DNA of 64,000 nucleotides from Paraburkholderia sartisoli (GCF_900107685.1 NZ_FNRQ01000001.1:1-64000); one strand, 5' to 3'; numbered from the stretch's first letter, positions 8,469 to 17,442 are shown. The notes: a model not told the origin generated them from the sequence alone. Numbers and translations: made by a program.

Positions 8469-10089
8469 GACCGGGGCCCTCCGCTGCGTCGTCCACGTGC
8501 GCCGCGCTCACCGCTTCCGCCAGTTGCGACGGGCCGTCGCTGCCGTACGCAATCGCGTCCATGATCGATGCCTCATTCATTTCGCCGCCGTTCAGTTCGG
8601 CGACCGTGCGGCCGTCGCGGATCACGACGGCGCGGTCCGCCACGGCGGTCAGTTCTTCCAGCTCCGATGCCGACATCAGTACCGCGAGCCCGAAGTCGCG
8701 CAGCTCGCGCACGATCTTCGCGACGTCGGCTTTCGCGCCGACGTCGATGCCGCGTGTCGGTTCGTCGAGCAGCAGCACGCGGGGTTGCGTCGCGAGCCAG
8801 CGCGCGAGCAGCACTTTCTGCTGGTTGCCGCCGGAGAGTTCGCGGATCGGCTGGTCCGGCGAGCGCAGCTTGATGCCGAGCGACGCGATGAAGCGGTCCA
8901 CGATCTCCTGCTGCTTTTTCACGTCGACGATGCCGTGTTTCGACAGCGTGCGCAGGCAGACGAGCGTGAGGTTGTCGCGCACCGACAGTTCGGGGACGAT
9001 GCCTTCGAGCTTGCGATCTTCGGTGAGATACGCGAGGCCGCGCGCGATAGCGTCCTGCGGCGACTTGAGCGCGACCGGCTTGCCGTCGATCTCGAGCGCG
9101 CCGTGCGCCGCCGGATCGGCGCCGAACAGCAGGCGCATCGTTTCCGTGCGGCCCGAGCCGAGCAGGCCGGCGAGGCCGACCGCTTCGCCCGCGTGTACGT
9201 CGAGCGAGACGTCATTCACCTTCGGATGCGCGGCGAGATTTTTCGCGGAAAGGGTTTGTGCGCCGCGCCGCGCGAGGTTTGCCTCGCGCGCGGCGGTGTC
9301 GTCCTGCACGACGGCGGCGAGCGTGCGGCCGAGCATCGTCGTGACGAGTTGCAGCTTGTCCATGTCGGCCATCGCGCTTTGCGCGACCGTCTGGCCGTCG
9401 CGCATCACGGTGACGCGATCGCACAGCGCGTACAGCTCGTCCAGCCGGTGTGAGACGAAGATCACCGCGCGGCCGTCGTCGCGCAGCTTGCGCACGACGT
9501 TAAAGAGCAGTTCCACCTCGCGTTCGTCGAGCGACGACGTCGATTCGTCCATGATGACCATCTTCGCGTCGGACGACACGGCGCGCGCGAGCGAGACCAT
9601 CTGCTGGATCGCTGTCGAATAGCTGCCGGCGGGCTTTTTCACGTCGATCTGCAAGCCGAACGATTCGAGCAGCGCGGCGGCGCGTTGCTGCACCGCACGC
9701 CAGTCGATCAGACCAAAACGGCGCGGCTCGCGGCCAAGGAAGATGTTCTCCGCGACCGAGCGGAACGGCACGAGGTTGATCTCCTGATAGATCGTGCTGA
9801 TGCCCGCTTCACGCGCTTCCTTCGGCGTGCGGAAATCGATCTCGCGTCCCTCGAAGCGCACGGTCCCGCCCGCGCGGCGATACGCGCCCGTGAGGATCTT
9901 GATCATCGTCGACTTGCCGGCGCCGTTCTGGCCGATCAGCGCATGCACCTCGCCGGCGGCCACGCTCAGTTGCGCGCTGCGCAACGCGGGCACGCCGCCG
10001 AAGCTGATCTGGATGTCCTGCATCTCCAGCAAGGGCGGCTGCCCAGGCTCTCGCCCGGTGGCCTGAAATCCGGTACCGGTATGCGTCAC
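8458..10089 (-). CDS. ytfR: Sugar ABC transporter ATP-binding protein, two ATPase domains (YtfR-like)
   Basis: A 543-residue RbsA/MglA-type ATPase with two nucleotide-binding domains in tandem. Domain one has Walker A GQNGAGKST and Walker B VIMDESTSSLDE; domain two has a degenerate P-loop (GLLGSGRTE), signature LSGGNQQKV and Walker B LLLDEPTRGIDVG, as usual for sugar importers of this class. I place the start at GTG 10089 because AGGAG lies six bases upstream; longer frames reaching 10491 have only an Arg-rich unconserved head. A 40-residue polar C-terminal tail overlaps the permease start. It energises uptake of a sugar supplied by the binding protein encoded upstream. Confidence 0.92.
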   Translation of the reverse strand: MTHTGTGFQATGREPGQPPLLEMQDIQISFGGVPALRSAQLSVAAGEVHALIGQNGAGKSTMIKILTGAYRRAGGTVRFEGREIDFRTPKEAREAGISTIYQEINLVPFRSVAENIFLGREPRRFGLIDWRAVQQRAAALLESFGLQIDVKKPAGSYSTAIQQMVSLARAVSSDAKMVIMDESTSSLDEREVELLFNVVRKLRDDGRAVIFVSHRLDELYALCDRVTVMRDGQTVAQSAMADMDKLQLVTTMLGRTLAAVVQDDTAAREANLARRGAQTLSAKNLAAHPKVNDVSLDVHAGEAVGLAGLLGSGRTETMRLLFGADPAAHGALEIDGKPVALKSPQDAIARGLAYLTEDRKLEGIVPELSVRDNLTLVCLRTLSKHGIVDVKKQQEIVDRFIASLGIKLRSPDQPIRELSGGNQQKVLLARWLATQPRVLLLDEPTRGIDVGAKADVAKIVRELRDFGLAVLMSASELEELTAVADRAVVIRDGRTVAELNGGEMNEASIMDAIAYGSDGPSQLAEAVSAAHVDDAAEGPGHGA

Positions 10090-10540
10090 GTGTGTCTCCT
10101 GATGCGTGTTCCCGTTCCGCGCGGCGTGTGCCGGGGAACCGGTGCGCGCAGGTGCATGAATGCGTGGAGGATCGTCCGGTGCGCGCGTGCCGGCAGGGCG
10201 GCGCGCGGCGATCCTTTTTTCGTCGATCGACATCGATCGGGATGCGACGGGCGGCGACCGGACTGGCGTGCAGTGCCAGTATTGCGCGAGTCGCGGGCCG
10301 GCGCAAAAAGAGCGTTGCGGCGTGCGCCGCACAGGCCGGTTCCGTGCGCCAGCCGGCGTCTGCAAGCCGCGCCGACAAAGCGAAGCGACGTTCCGCGATG
10401 GCGCGGACACGTCGCCTCGAACCCTCCCGCTGGCCGGACGCCACGGCATCCGGTTGCAGGTCCAGCCCGGAACGGACAGCTTCCGGCTCACCTGCCCTTC
10501 GTTTCCTGATCCGGCTTGCCAGACGAACAGACGAATGCGC
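10090..10540. other. Intergenic spacer inside the sugar importer locus
   Basis: About 450 bases separate the binding-protein gene from the ATPase gene. Open frames in it are biased shadows without family features. A spacer of this size after a binding-protein gene often permits separate transcript levels, but I see no convincing stem-loop with a T-run, so its role is open. Confidence 0.35.
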
Positions 10541-11545
10541 CTAGTAGCCGTACTGCATGCTTTCCTTGATGTTGCTCTTGTCGTAGAAGCGGTCGGACAC
10601 CTTCACCCACGTCGGGATCTTTTCGCCCTTCGCGTAGCGTTGCGCGACGTCGCAGGCGAGCGGGCCGAAGAACGGGCTCGACTGCACGCTCGCACCGAGT
10701 TCGCCGGCTGCGATGGCGTCCATGCCGCCCTTCGTGCCGTCGATCGTCACGATCTGGATGTCCTTGCCCGGCTGCTTGCCGGCGGCCTTGATCGCGGCGA
10801 TCGCGCCGAGCGCCATTTCGTCGTTGTGCGCGTAGACGGCAGTCACGTCCGGATGCGCCTGCAACAGCGTTTCCATGACCTGGCGACCCTTGTCACGCGC
10901 GAAGTCGCCGCTTTGCGAGGCGATGATCGTCATGCCCGGGTTTTTCGCGATGATCTCGTCGAAGCCCTTCTTGCGGTCGTTCGCCGCCGAGGCGCCCGTC
11001 GTGCCTTCGAGTTCGATGATCTTCGCCTTGCCGCCCGTCGCCTTGACGAGCCAGTCAGCGGCGCGGTGGCCCTGATCGATGAAGTCCGAGCCGATGAACG
11101 TGATGTAGTCGCGGCCCGCCTTCGCCACCGACTGGTCGACGTCACGGTCGACGAGAATCACCGGAATGCCGGCCTTCTTGGCCTGCAGCACGACCGGTGC
11201 GAGCGGCTTTTCCTCACGCGGCGGGAACACCAGCAGATCGACGTGCTGCGCGATCATGTTCTGGATGTCCGAAACCTGTTTGGAATTCGAGCTGTTTGCA
11301 TCCGTCAGGACGAGCTGCCAGCCACATTTCGCGGCGATGTCCTTGAAGCTCTTCGTTTCCGCGAGACGCCACGGGTTGTTGCTTTCGGTCTGCGCGAAGC
11401 CGACCTTCAGCGGGGTTTTGTGGGGCAGTTTGGGCAGGGCGTCGTCGGCGTGCGCCGTCGAGATGCCGAAGCCGATTGCCAGTGCCAGAACCGATCCGAC
11501 GAGCGGACGTACCCGCTGCGGACGCTTTTGCTTGAGCGACGCCAT
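10541..11545 (-). CDS. ytfQ: Periplasmic sugar-binding protein (YtfQ-like, galactofuranose type)
   Basis: A 334-residue periplasmic binding protein (peripla_BP_4). A signal peptide ends at about residue 33 (ISTAHADDALP). Diagnostic YtfQ-like stretches are ESNNPWRLAETKSFKD, IIELEGTTGASAANDRKKGF, IASQSGDFARDKGRQVMETL, VYAHNDEMALGAI and the C-terminal MQYGY. In E. coli YtfQ binds furanose forms of galactose, and the similarity of these stretches supports the same ligand class here. The ATG at 11545 follows AGGAAGACA. The gene is preceded by an operator-like site that overlaps the end of the LacI-type regulator gene, so local repression is likely. Confidence 0.9.
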   Translation of the reverse strand: MASLKQKRPQRVRPLVGSVLALAIGFGISTAHADDALPKLPHKTPLKVGFAQTESNNPWRLAETKSFKDIAAKCGWQLVLTDANSSNSKQVSDIQNMIAQHVDLLVFPPREEKPLAPVVLQAKKAGIPVILVDRDVDQSVAKAGRDYITFIGSDFIDQGHRAADWLVKATGGKAKIIELEGTTGASAANDRKKGFDEIIAKNPGMTIIASQSGDFARDKGRQVMETLLQAHPDVTAVYAHNDEMALGAIAAIKAAGKQPGKDIQIVTIDGTKGGMDAIAAGELGASVQSSPFFGPLACDVAQRYAKGEKIPTWVKVSDRFYDKSNIKESMQYGY

Positions 11546-11660
11546 GTCTTCCTCCAGTGCCTTGGTTTAATTGCTTTTTGCTTTGCGATGCACCGGCCTC
11601 AGCGACGCGTTTGTCACATCGTCCGGGTGTGTCGATTATTCCATCGCAAATTATTATTGG

Positions 11661-12743
11661 TCAATCACTAATAATATTAATTGCTGGCGATATTTCTTCA
11701 GTAATTACCCTAACCGACGCACGCTCCACGAGCGGCCCGTCGAGCTTCACCATGCGATGCCGGACGGGCGCGCCGGCGGCGCGGTTGTGCTCGTCCTGCA
11801 GCAGCGTTTCGACGGCCCAGCGACCGAGTTCATAGTTCGGCAGCACGACGGTCGAAAGCGGCGGATGGGTATGGCGCGCGATCTCCTGGTCGTCGTAGCC
11901 GAGCACGGAAACGTCTTCCGGCACGCGATGCCCGAGCTGCTTTAACGCCTCGATGGCGCCGAGCGCCATCAGATCGTTCGCGCAAAAAATCGCGGTGGGC
12001 GGATTGGGTTCGCGCATCAGCGAAAGCGTCTGCTCGAAGCCGGTGCCCGAGCTCCAGTCGCCGTCGCGCACCATCTCCGGCGCGAACGGCAGGTCGGCCG
12101 TGGCGAGCGCGGTGCGATAACCCTTGAGGCGATCTTTCGCGGCGTCCTGCCAGTGTTCGCCGTTGATGTAGCCGATGCGCCGGTGCCCCGCGCGCAGCAG
12201 GTATTCGGTCGCGACGTGGCCGCCCGCGACCTCCGCCGGCACCACCGAGGAGAAGCCGCCCTCGCTCGTGTAGCAGTTGAGCAGAACGGTCGGAACCCGC
12301 GACAGCGCGGCCGGCGGGCTGACCTTGCGCGTGTACACCGTGGCATAGATGACGCCGAATACGTTCGAGCTGGCGAGCGCCGCGTCGAGCACCTGCTGCT
12401 CGATGTCGGCGTTGCCGTGCGTCGAGTAGACGGCGAGCATCTTGCCGTGCGCGTATGCGGCGTCGCGCGCGCCGTCGATGTTGACGACCGGATGCGGGCT
12501 CGTCGAGATTTCGTCGGCGATGTAGACGATCAGGCTGCGTTCGTCCTTCGATGGCTGGACGGCGTCGCGCGTCGACAGACGGTAGCCGAGATCGGTCGCC
12601 GCCTTCAGCACCTTGTTGCGCGTGGCTTCGGAAAATTTGGCGCCGGTGGCGTTGTTGAGAACGAGGGAAACAGTCGATTGCGACACGCCAGTGAGCTTGG
12701 CGATGTCGGTCATCGTCGGACGTCTTTGAGTTGATTTTTTCAT
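11661..12743 (-). CDS. LacI-family transcriptional regulator of the sugar locus
   Basis: A 360-residue repressor. Residues about 10-60 are the LacI helix-turn-helix and hinge (MTDIAKLTGVSQSTVSLVLN, ATRNKVLKAATDLGYR); the remainder is a periplasmic-binding-protein-like ligand domain (RIGYINGEHWQDAAKDRLKG, AIFCANDLMALGAIEALKQL, VSVLGYDDQEIARHTHPPLS). The insertion AKFSEA in the hinge-proximal helix replaces the usual RVSEA. It lies between the importer operon and the divergent aldose 1-epimerase gene, so it probably senses the sugar carried by the importer. AT-rich operator-like sites flank it on both sides, one overlapping its own last codons. ATG 12743 chosen because the HTH begins directly after; no strong ribosome site is visible. 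Confidence 0.92.
   Translation of the reverse strand: MKKSTQRRPTMTDIAKLTGVSQSTVSLVLNNATGAKFSEATRNKVLKAATDLGYRLSTRDAVQPSKDERSLIVYIADEISTSPHPVVNIDGARDAAYAHGKMLAVYSTHGNADIEQQVLDAALASSNVFGVIYATVYTRKVSPPAALSRVPTVLLNCYTSEGGFSSVVPAEVAGGHVATEYLLRAGHRRIGYINGEHWQDAAKDRLKGYRTALATADLPFAPEMVRDGDWSSGTGFEQTLSLMREPNPPTAIFCANDLMALGAIEALKQLGHRVPEDVSVLGYDDQEIARHTHPPLSTVVLPNYELGRWAVETLLQDEHNRAAGAPVRHRMVKLDGPLVERASVRVITEEISPAINIISD
11662..11677. promoter_or_regulatory. Operator-like site upstream of ytfQ, overlapping the lacI-type gene end
   Basis: Contains CACTAATAATAT, matching the core of the two sites beside the regulator start. It lies within the last codons of the regulator gene and about 115-130 bases upstream of the ytfQ start codon, where it could act in the ytfQ promoter. 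A nearby AATTATTATTGG run at 11649-11660 may extend the site. Confidence 0.5.
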
Positions 12744-12804
12744 TGAGCAGGCCGCGGGCGACAGCGGCAAAAGCAGGTGACGCCGAAGGCGTCGGCGGTC
12801 TGAC

Positions 12805-12821
12805 GGTACCACTAATAATAT
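12805..12821. promoter_or_regulatory. Operator-like site near the LacI-type regulator start
   Basis: GTACCACTAATAATATG carries one intact half (CTAATAAT) and a diverged left half. It lies about 65 bases upstream of the regulator start codon on the minus strand, consistent with autoregulation. Confidence 0.5.
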
Positions 12822-12894
12822 GCGTCCGGCAACGCGCGCTAACCCGCGCGCGCCGGTTCGGTGAGGGGTCGCCGGATGGCTCGTTGATGCATAA

Positions 12895-12909
12895 ATTATT
12901 ACTAATAAT
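12895..12909. promoter_or_regulatory. Palindromic operator candidate in the divergent promoter region
   Basis: ATTATTACTAATAAT is a perfect inverted repeat around a central C. It sits between the divergent regulator (start 12743) and aldose 1-epimerase (start 13080). LacI-family proteins bind palindromes of about this size, and the same core recurs at 12811 and 11667 around this regulator only, which supports it as the cognate operator. Confidence 0.6.
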
Positions 12910-13019
12910 ATTGACGAAAGGCGCCGCGCCGTGCGATTCTCGGTCGCGCGAGCCGTGGGGCGCGCCGGCTGCGCCCGTCGCGCGGCATGTAACCGCAACC
13001 ATCTTGCATGGGGCTGGAG

Positions 13020-13037
13020 TAAGCGCTAAAGCGCTAA
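13020..13037. promoter_or_regulatory. Double AGCGCT element upstream of the epimerase gene
   Basis: TAAGCGCTAAAGCGCTAA contains two copies of the self-complementary AGCGCT spaced by two bases, about 45-60 bases upstream of the epimerase start codon. Such GC-centred palindromes resemble binding sites of GalR/LacI-type proteins. It could be a second operator or a hairpin in the leader; the sequence alone does not decide. Confidence 0.35.
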
Positions 13038-13079
13038 CTCCGACCGACAGAAGGCGTCTGCCGTCTTTCGAGATCAACA

Positions 13080-14051
13080 ATGCGCAATGCTTTCCTGAAT
13101 CCCTCTTCCGCCAGTGCGTCGGGCGACGCGGCGCTCGACGACCCGTCGCTCATCGCGCTTCGCAGCGGCAACACGGAACTCCGCGTGGCGCCGCGAATCG
13201 GCGGTTCGATCGCGGCGTACTTCGAAACGACCGCCGCGGGTCCGCTCCACTGGATGCGCCCCGCGACCCGCGCCGCGCTCGACGCGCGCAACCCGCTTCA
13301 GATGGCGAGTTTTCCGCTCTTCCCGTATTGCAACCGCATCCGCGACGCGCGTTTCGATTTCGACGGTCAGTCGATCGACCTCTCCGGCGACGGCAACACG
13401 TTCACCCATGCGTTGCACGGCAACGCGTGGCGGCGCGCGTGGCGCGTCGGCGCGCGGACCACAACGTCCGTCGAGCTGCATCTGGAACACACGCCCGACG
13501 GGTCGATTCCGGGCGACTGGCCGTTCGCCTATCAGGCGCGGCAGACGATCGAACTGATCGGCGACGTGCTGCGCGTGACGCTGAGCGCGCGCAACCTGGC
13601 CGATCGTGCGATGCCGTTCGGCATGGGACATCATCCTTATTACCCGCGCACGCCGAACACGGTGGTGAAGGCATCCGTCGATGCGATGTGGCACGCCGAT
13701 CCGGACGTGCTGCCGACGCATCTGGGCGCGCACCCCGCCGTCGAAGCGCTGCGCGACGGAATGTCCGCGGACGCGTTCGATCTCGACAACAACTTCACGG
13801 GCTGGAAGCGCGAGGCGGTGATCGCGTGGACGGACGAGCATCGCAAGCTGACGCTCACCGCCGATGAAACTTTCGGGCAGATGGTGGTGTTCGCGCCCGC
13901 GAGCGAGGCGCTGCTGTGCGTCGAACCGGTGTCGAACACGACCGACTGCTTCAACTCGCCGGCTGACGCGCGGGAAAATGTCGGCGGCTGCGTGCTGGAA
14001 CCCGGCGAGTCGATCACCGGCGTGCTGCACTGGACGCCCGCCAGGTACTAA
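13080..14051 (+). CDS. Aldose 1-epimerase (mutarotase)
   Basis: A 323-residue cytoplasmic galactose mutarotase-like enzyme that interconverts alpha and beta anomers of hexoses. Seen: substrate-binding N85/R86 (FPYCNRIRDARF), His113 in HALHGNAWR, the catalytic His in MGHHPYYP (184/185) and the general base Glu282 in LLCVEPVSN, all expected for GalM-type enzymes. No signal peptide. It is divergent from the LacI-type regulator and the YtfQRT-YjfF-like importer. Converting the anomers of a sugar entering as a furanose or pyranose would fit that importer. The start ATG 13080 is followed by a polar 25-residue head before the fold begins. Confidence 0.9.
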   Translation: MRNAFLNPSSASASGDAALDDPSLIALRSGNTELRVAPRIGGSIAAYFETTAAGPLHWMRPATRAALDARNPLQMASFPLFPYCNRIRDARFDFDGQSIDLSGDGNTFTHALHGNAWRRAWRVGARTTTSVELHLEHTPDGSIPGDWPFAYQARQTIELIGDVLRVTLSARNLADRAMPFGMGHHPYYPRTPNTVVKASVDAMWHADPDVLPTHLGAHPAVEALRDGMSADAFDLDNNFTGWKREAVIAWTDEHRKLTLTADETFGQMVVFAPASEALLCVEPVSNTTDCFNSPADARENVGGCVLEPGESITGVLHWTPARY

Positions 14052-14091
14052 ACGGAGCCCGCCGCGCCGCGGCAGGGGGATTGCAAGAGCC

Positions 14092-14889
14092 TCAACCCAC
14101 CTGCAGCCGCGCCATATACGGCAGATGGTCCGACAGCCACGCGGTTTCCTGCGCCGGCTGGATCCATTCGATCGGCTTCATGTCGCGCACGAACATCTTG
14201 TCGAGCGCGAGCGCCGGTGAGAACGCCGGGAACGTGCGCGCGGGCTCACCGAGCAGCGTCGCGACTTCGTGCAGACCGTGTTCGGCGAAAAGCGGCACGG
14301 AATCGTTGCGCCAGTCGTTGAAATCGCCGGCGAGCACGAGCGGGCCGGTCGGCGCTTCCTTCGCGATCCAGTGCGCGATCCAGTTCATCTGACGCAACCG
14401 GGCGGCGCGCGTGAGCGCGAGGTGCGCGCACAGCAGCGTCACCGAATGGCCGGCGAACGTCGCGCGCGCAACCAGCAGGCCGCGCCGCTCGAAGCGATGG
14501 GCGGAAATGTCCCAGCGTCCGCCCAGGTCGAGCGGATGGGGCGACAGAATGGCATTGCCGTGCCGCCACGACGGCTTGAACACGTTGGTGCCGAGCGCGA
14601 TCTGCAATTGCAGCGCGCTCGCGATTTCGGTGGCCTGGCAATGCCAGATATCGTCGACGGGCTCGCCGAGCGGCGCGCCGAAATTCGTCGACAGCACCGG
14701 CGACGGCATTCGCCGCGCCATCGCTTCCTGCAGAAAATAGGCGTCCGCGTGGGTCGACTGAACCCAGCGTTGCATCGCCTGCCAGGCCTGCAGGCCAAGC
14801 GGCGAGCGACCTTTGTGGAGATTCCAGCTCACCGCGATGAAATCCGTGGGATGCGCGTTTTCGCGTATCAGTTCTTCGGGGTTTCGCAT
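14092..14889 (-). CDS. Endonuclease/exonuclease/phosphatase (EEP) family protein
   Basis: A 265-residue metal-dependent phosphodiesterase-fold protein. Motifs in order: AVSWNLHKGR (the N-H/K motif near the start), YFLQEA (catalytic Glu), CAHLAL, LAGDFNDWRND (the GDFN motif) and LSDHLPYMARLQV (the SDH motif with catalytic His). Substrates of the family range from DNA to lipids and sugar phosphates, so the reaction cannot be named. No signal peptide. It converges with the aldose 1-epimerase gene (stops 40 bases apart) and shows no operon partner. Confidence 0.85.
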   Translation of the reverse strand: MRNPEELIRENAHPTDFIAVSWNLHKGRSPLGLQAWQAMQRWVQSTHADAYFLQEAMARRMPSPVLSTNFGAPLGEPVDDIWHCQATEIASALQLQIALGTNVFKPSWRHGNAILSPHPLDLGGRWDISAHRFERRGLLVARATFAGHSVTLLCAHLALTRAARLRQMNWIAHWIAKEAPTGPLVLAGDFNDWRNDSVPLFAEHGLHEVATLLGEPARTFPAFSPALALDKMFVRDMKPIEWIQPAQETAWLSDHLPYMARLQVG

Positions 14890-14926
14890 GCCGCGTTATC
14901 CGCTTCTTCTTTCGTCAATGTCAATG

Positions 14927-15433
14927 TCAGGGTTGGGTCGCGAGGCTCGCCTTGACGCGGTAGACCAGCGTCGGGTTCTTGTCGACGATCGTCCAGGTGA
15001 CCCACTGGCCGTCCGGCACCGTCAGCCCGGGATGGCTCGCCGCAACCCGGCGCGGCTGTGGCGGCAGCTTGCAGCCCGTGTCGGTCTCGCGCGCGCCGGG
15101 TTCCTCGATGGTTTCCTGTGCCTCGATCGTGAGCGTGACTTCAGTCGCCGACGCCTGCAGCGGCGAAACCGTCAGCGTGCGCAACAGATCGATGCTGCCG
15201 CCCGGCGCGTCCTTGCAGCCGACGTTGTGCGTCACCACGTGGTGATGCGTATCCGTGCGCGCCTGGCCGACGGTCGTCGTGCCATCGAATGCGTCGATCT
15301 GCTGGCCGTCGCTCACGACCTGCAACTGCCACTGCACCGACTGCTGCGCGGGGCGCTGCTGCGCCTCCGCGTGAGTCTGGGCCATGAACGACGCAGCGCC
15401 GAGCATCACGGCAACGACGCGGGTTTTCCACAT
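14927..15433 (-). CDS. Exported protein of unknown function
   Basis: A 168-residue protein with a signal peptide (MWKTRVVAVMLGAASFMAQT, cleavage likely after AEA near residue 24). The mature part is mostly beta-like, with DTHHHVVTHNVGCKDAPGGS and two cysteines (in VGCKD and TGCKLP) that could form a disulphide in the periplasm. ATG 15433 is chosen because CGGAGA lies eight bases upstream and the signal peptide begins there. No family recognised. It lies 37 bases upstream of the EEP gene on the same strand, so the two could be co-transcribed. Confidence 0.7.
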   Translation of the reverse strand: MWKTRVVAVMLGAASFMAQTHAEAQQRPAQQSVQWQLQVVSDGQQIDAFDGTTTVGQARTDTHHHVVTHNVGCKDAPGGSIDLLRTLTVSPLQASATEVTLTIEAQETIEEPGARETDTGCKLPPQPRRVAASHPGLTVPDGQWVTWTIVDKNPTLVYRVKASLATQP

Positions 15434-15798
15434 AAACAGTCTCCGGGAAAGCTGCTTCCGGCGGGAGGGACAGGCGCCCATCTTACGCCCGATCGGACAA
15501 TCGATTTCTGACACGGGACGCGGAGCCGGGTTCGGCAACAGACTATTTCAGATGGTGACGCACGGGCCGCACTTCAACTGTTCCGACACCCGATTCGCCG
15601 TGGACGCACGCGGCGTTCCCGCCGTCGCGGACGGGTTTTCAGCGCGGTTGCGCGCGCGGTGGCGCTGTTAGCAGCACACCTTCCCGGCTGCTCGCTTGCA
15701 AGCGGACAGGGCGTCGATACACTGAAAATCAGGCGACGTCATGCCGGTGTCGCCGCGGCGGTGAAGCCCGGCACATACGCACAAAAACGGGGTGAGCG
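15434..15798. other. Divergent intergenic region, nothing recognised
   Basis: About 365 bases between two divergent genes; it must hold both promoters. No RNA gene or conserved small protein was found. Confidence 0.4.
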
Positions 15799-16776
15799 AT
15801 GACGACAGCCATGGTCAGACAGGAAATCGCGGTGGCGTCGTTCAGCCAGGTCTATGACCTCGATCGGGTCGAGACGGCGTTGAACGAACTGAGCGATGGC
15901 GCGAACGACGCGCTGCGCGCCACCTACGAAATGATGCTGAAGGTCGGCAATCTGCGCTTTTGCGTGAAGCCGAACCGGATGCCGTCGATCGACGACCTGA
16001 TTGGCGCGCTGCCCAACTTCGCGGAACCGCTCGACGACGTGCGCCGTCAGGTCGCGCTGTGTCTCGAAACCGAAGACCGCCTCGAGCTGATGCCGATTCT
16101 GCTGCTCGGCAATCCGGGCATCGGCAAGACACATTTCGCGAAGCAGCTGTCGCGGTTGCTCGGCACGTCGTATCACTACGTCGCGATGGGTTCGCTCACC
16201 GCCGGCTGGATTCTGTCGGGCGCGTCGTCGCAGTGGAAAAACGCGAAGCCGGGCAAGGTGTTCGAGGCGCTCGTGCGTGGCACGTTCGCGAATCCGGTGA
16301 TCGCCGTCGACGAAATCGACAAGGCCACCGGAGACGCGCAATACGATCCGCTCGGCGCGCTCTACGCGCTGCTGGAGCATGACACGGCGCAGACATTCAT
16401 CGACGAATTCGCCGAAGTGCCGATCAACGCCGCGCACGTGATCTGGATCGCCACCGCCAACGATGCGCGTGGCATTCCGGAGCCGATCCTGAACCGCATG
16501 AACGTCTACGAGATTCCGCCGCCCGACCGCGACGGCGCGCGCCGGATCGCGCAGGCGATCTATCACGAGATCCGCTCGGCGCACGGCTGGGGCCAGCGCT
16601 TTCCCGCCGAACTCGGCGACGCCACGCTCGATGCGCTCGCGCAGGCTTCGCCCCGGGAGATGCGTCGCGCGATCCTCAACGGGTTCGGCGCGGCGCGCAT
16701 CGACAGGTGCGACGAGATCGGCGTCGCGCATATCCGGCTCGACACCGGCGCTCGTCGCAAGCCGATCGGTTTTTGA
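15799..16776 (+). CDS. AAA+ ATPase, Lon-like ATPase module without protease domain
   Basis: A 325-residue cytoplasmic AAA+ protein. Walker A is GNPGIGKT (residues 104-111), Walker B VIAVDEID (167-174, D171/E172), sensor-1 region IWIATANDARGIPEPILNRM with the arginine finger candidate in LNRM, and sensor-2 in ASPREMRRAI. The arrangement GKTHFAK...GSLTAGWILSGASSQW...DPLGALYALLEHD resembles the ATPase of Lon proteases, but no Ser-Lys protease domain follows and the first 90 residues differ. Probably a remodelling or unfolding ATPase; partner unknown. Single gene closed by a strong terminator. Confidence 0.85.
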   Translation: MTTAMVRQEIAVASFSQVYDLDRVETALNELSDGANDALRATYEMMLKVGNLRFCVKPNRMPSIDDLIGALPNFAEPLDDVRRQVALCLETEDRLELMPILLLGNPGIGKTHFAKQLSRLLGTSYHYVAMGSLTAGWILSGASSQWKNAKPGKVFEALVRGTFANPVIAVDEIDKATGDAQYDPLGALYALLEHDTAQTFIDEFAEVPINAAHVIWIATANDARGIPEPILNRMNVYEIPPPDRDGARRIAQAIYHEIRSAHGWGQRFPAELGDATLDALAQASPREMRRAILNGFGAARIDRCDEIGVAHIRLDTGARRKPIGF

Positions 16777-16817
16777 AAAATTGTCGTTCTGGCCGTGGTT
16801 TTTACGTTGTTTTATGC

Positions 16818-16845
16818 AAAAAACCGCCTTCGGGCGGTTTTTTCT
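16818..16845 (+). terminator. Rho-independent terminator of the AAA+ gene
   Basis: AAAACCGCC, loop TTCG, GGCGGTTTT followed by further T residues. It lies 41 bases past the stop codon and is nearly symmetrical, so it may work in both directions. Confidence 0.9.
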
Positions 16846-17024
16846 GTCTGGGTGACTGGATTCGTGCGCATTTCATCGTTTCGGCTTCCGGATTATTCTT
16901 TTTACAGAAACAGTCAATTCATTTAATCGGCATGGATTTTTGATAGTCAGGGTCTACACTCATTCGACCGAAGTGCCTGCATTTGCGCATCGATGAACCA
17001 CTTCAACGACTTCAGGAATCCATC

Positions 17025-17213
17025 ATGAGAACCAGTTCTTTCGCATTGCTGTTTTCTGCCACGGTCGCCGCGCCCGTGCGTACGTCCCTTGTCGAAACGG
17101 CGCCGGCCGGCAGCCATTCGGCGCCTTCCGGATCGGGTAGCACGTCCGGCACCGCCGGCGCGGCTGACGCCCGGCGCGCCACCGCGATCAGCGAGCCGAC
17201 CGCGCGCGGCTGA
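17025..17213 (+). CDS. Small hypothetical protein, 62 residues
   Basis: ATG 17025 follows AGGA at about seven bases. The product starts MRTSSFALLFSATVAAPVRT, a short basic then hydrophobic head that could be a weak signal sequence, and continues as a Ser/Gly/Ala/Thr-rich low-complexity tail. No family recognised. It occupies a gap between the AAA+ gene and the FAD oxidoreductase. Could be a spurious frame in GC-rich DNA. Confidence 0.35.
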   Translation: MRTSSFALLFSATVAAPVRTSLVETAPAGSHSAPSGSGSTSGTAGAADARRATAISEPTARG

Positions 17214-17442
17214 TTTCCCTTCCGCTTTCCACCTTCCGCCCGGTCCCGGGCGCACCCGGTTGAACCCGATGCCCGCTGTCCACAAGATCGCGGGCGTTCT
17301 GCATTCTGAAGCCGACGTACAATTTTGATCAGTACAGGAAATCCGTTCGACAACGCGCGGTGCGACGCGCGAAACGGCGCATCCTGTTTTTCGGAATTCA
17401 TCGGTCGATCAGGTAGCGCGGGTAAAAGTCGCGTCAAGGGAC

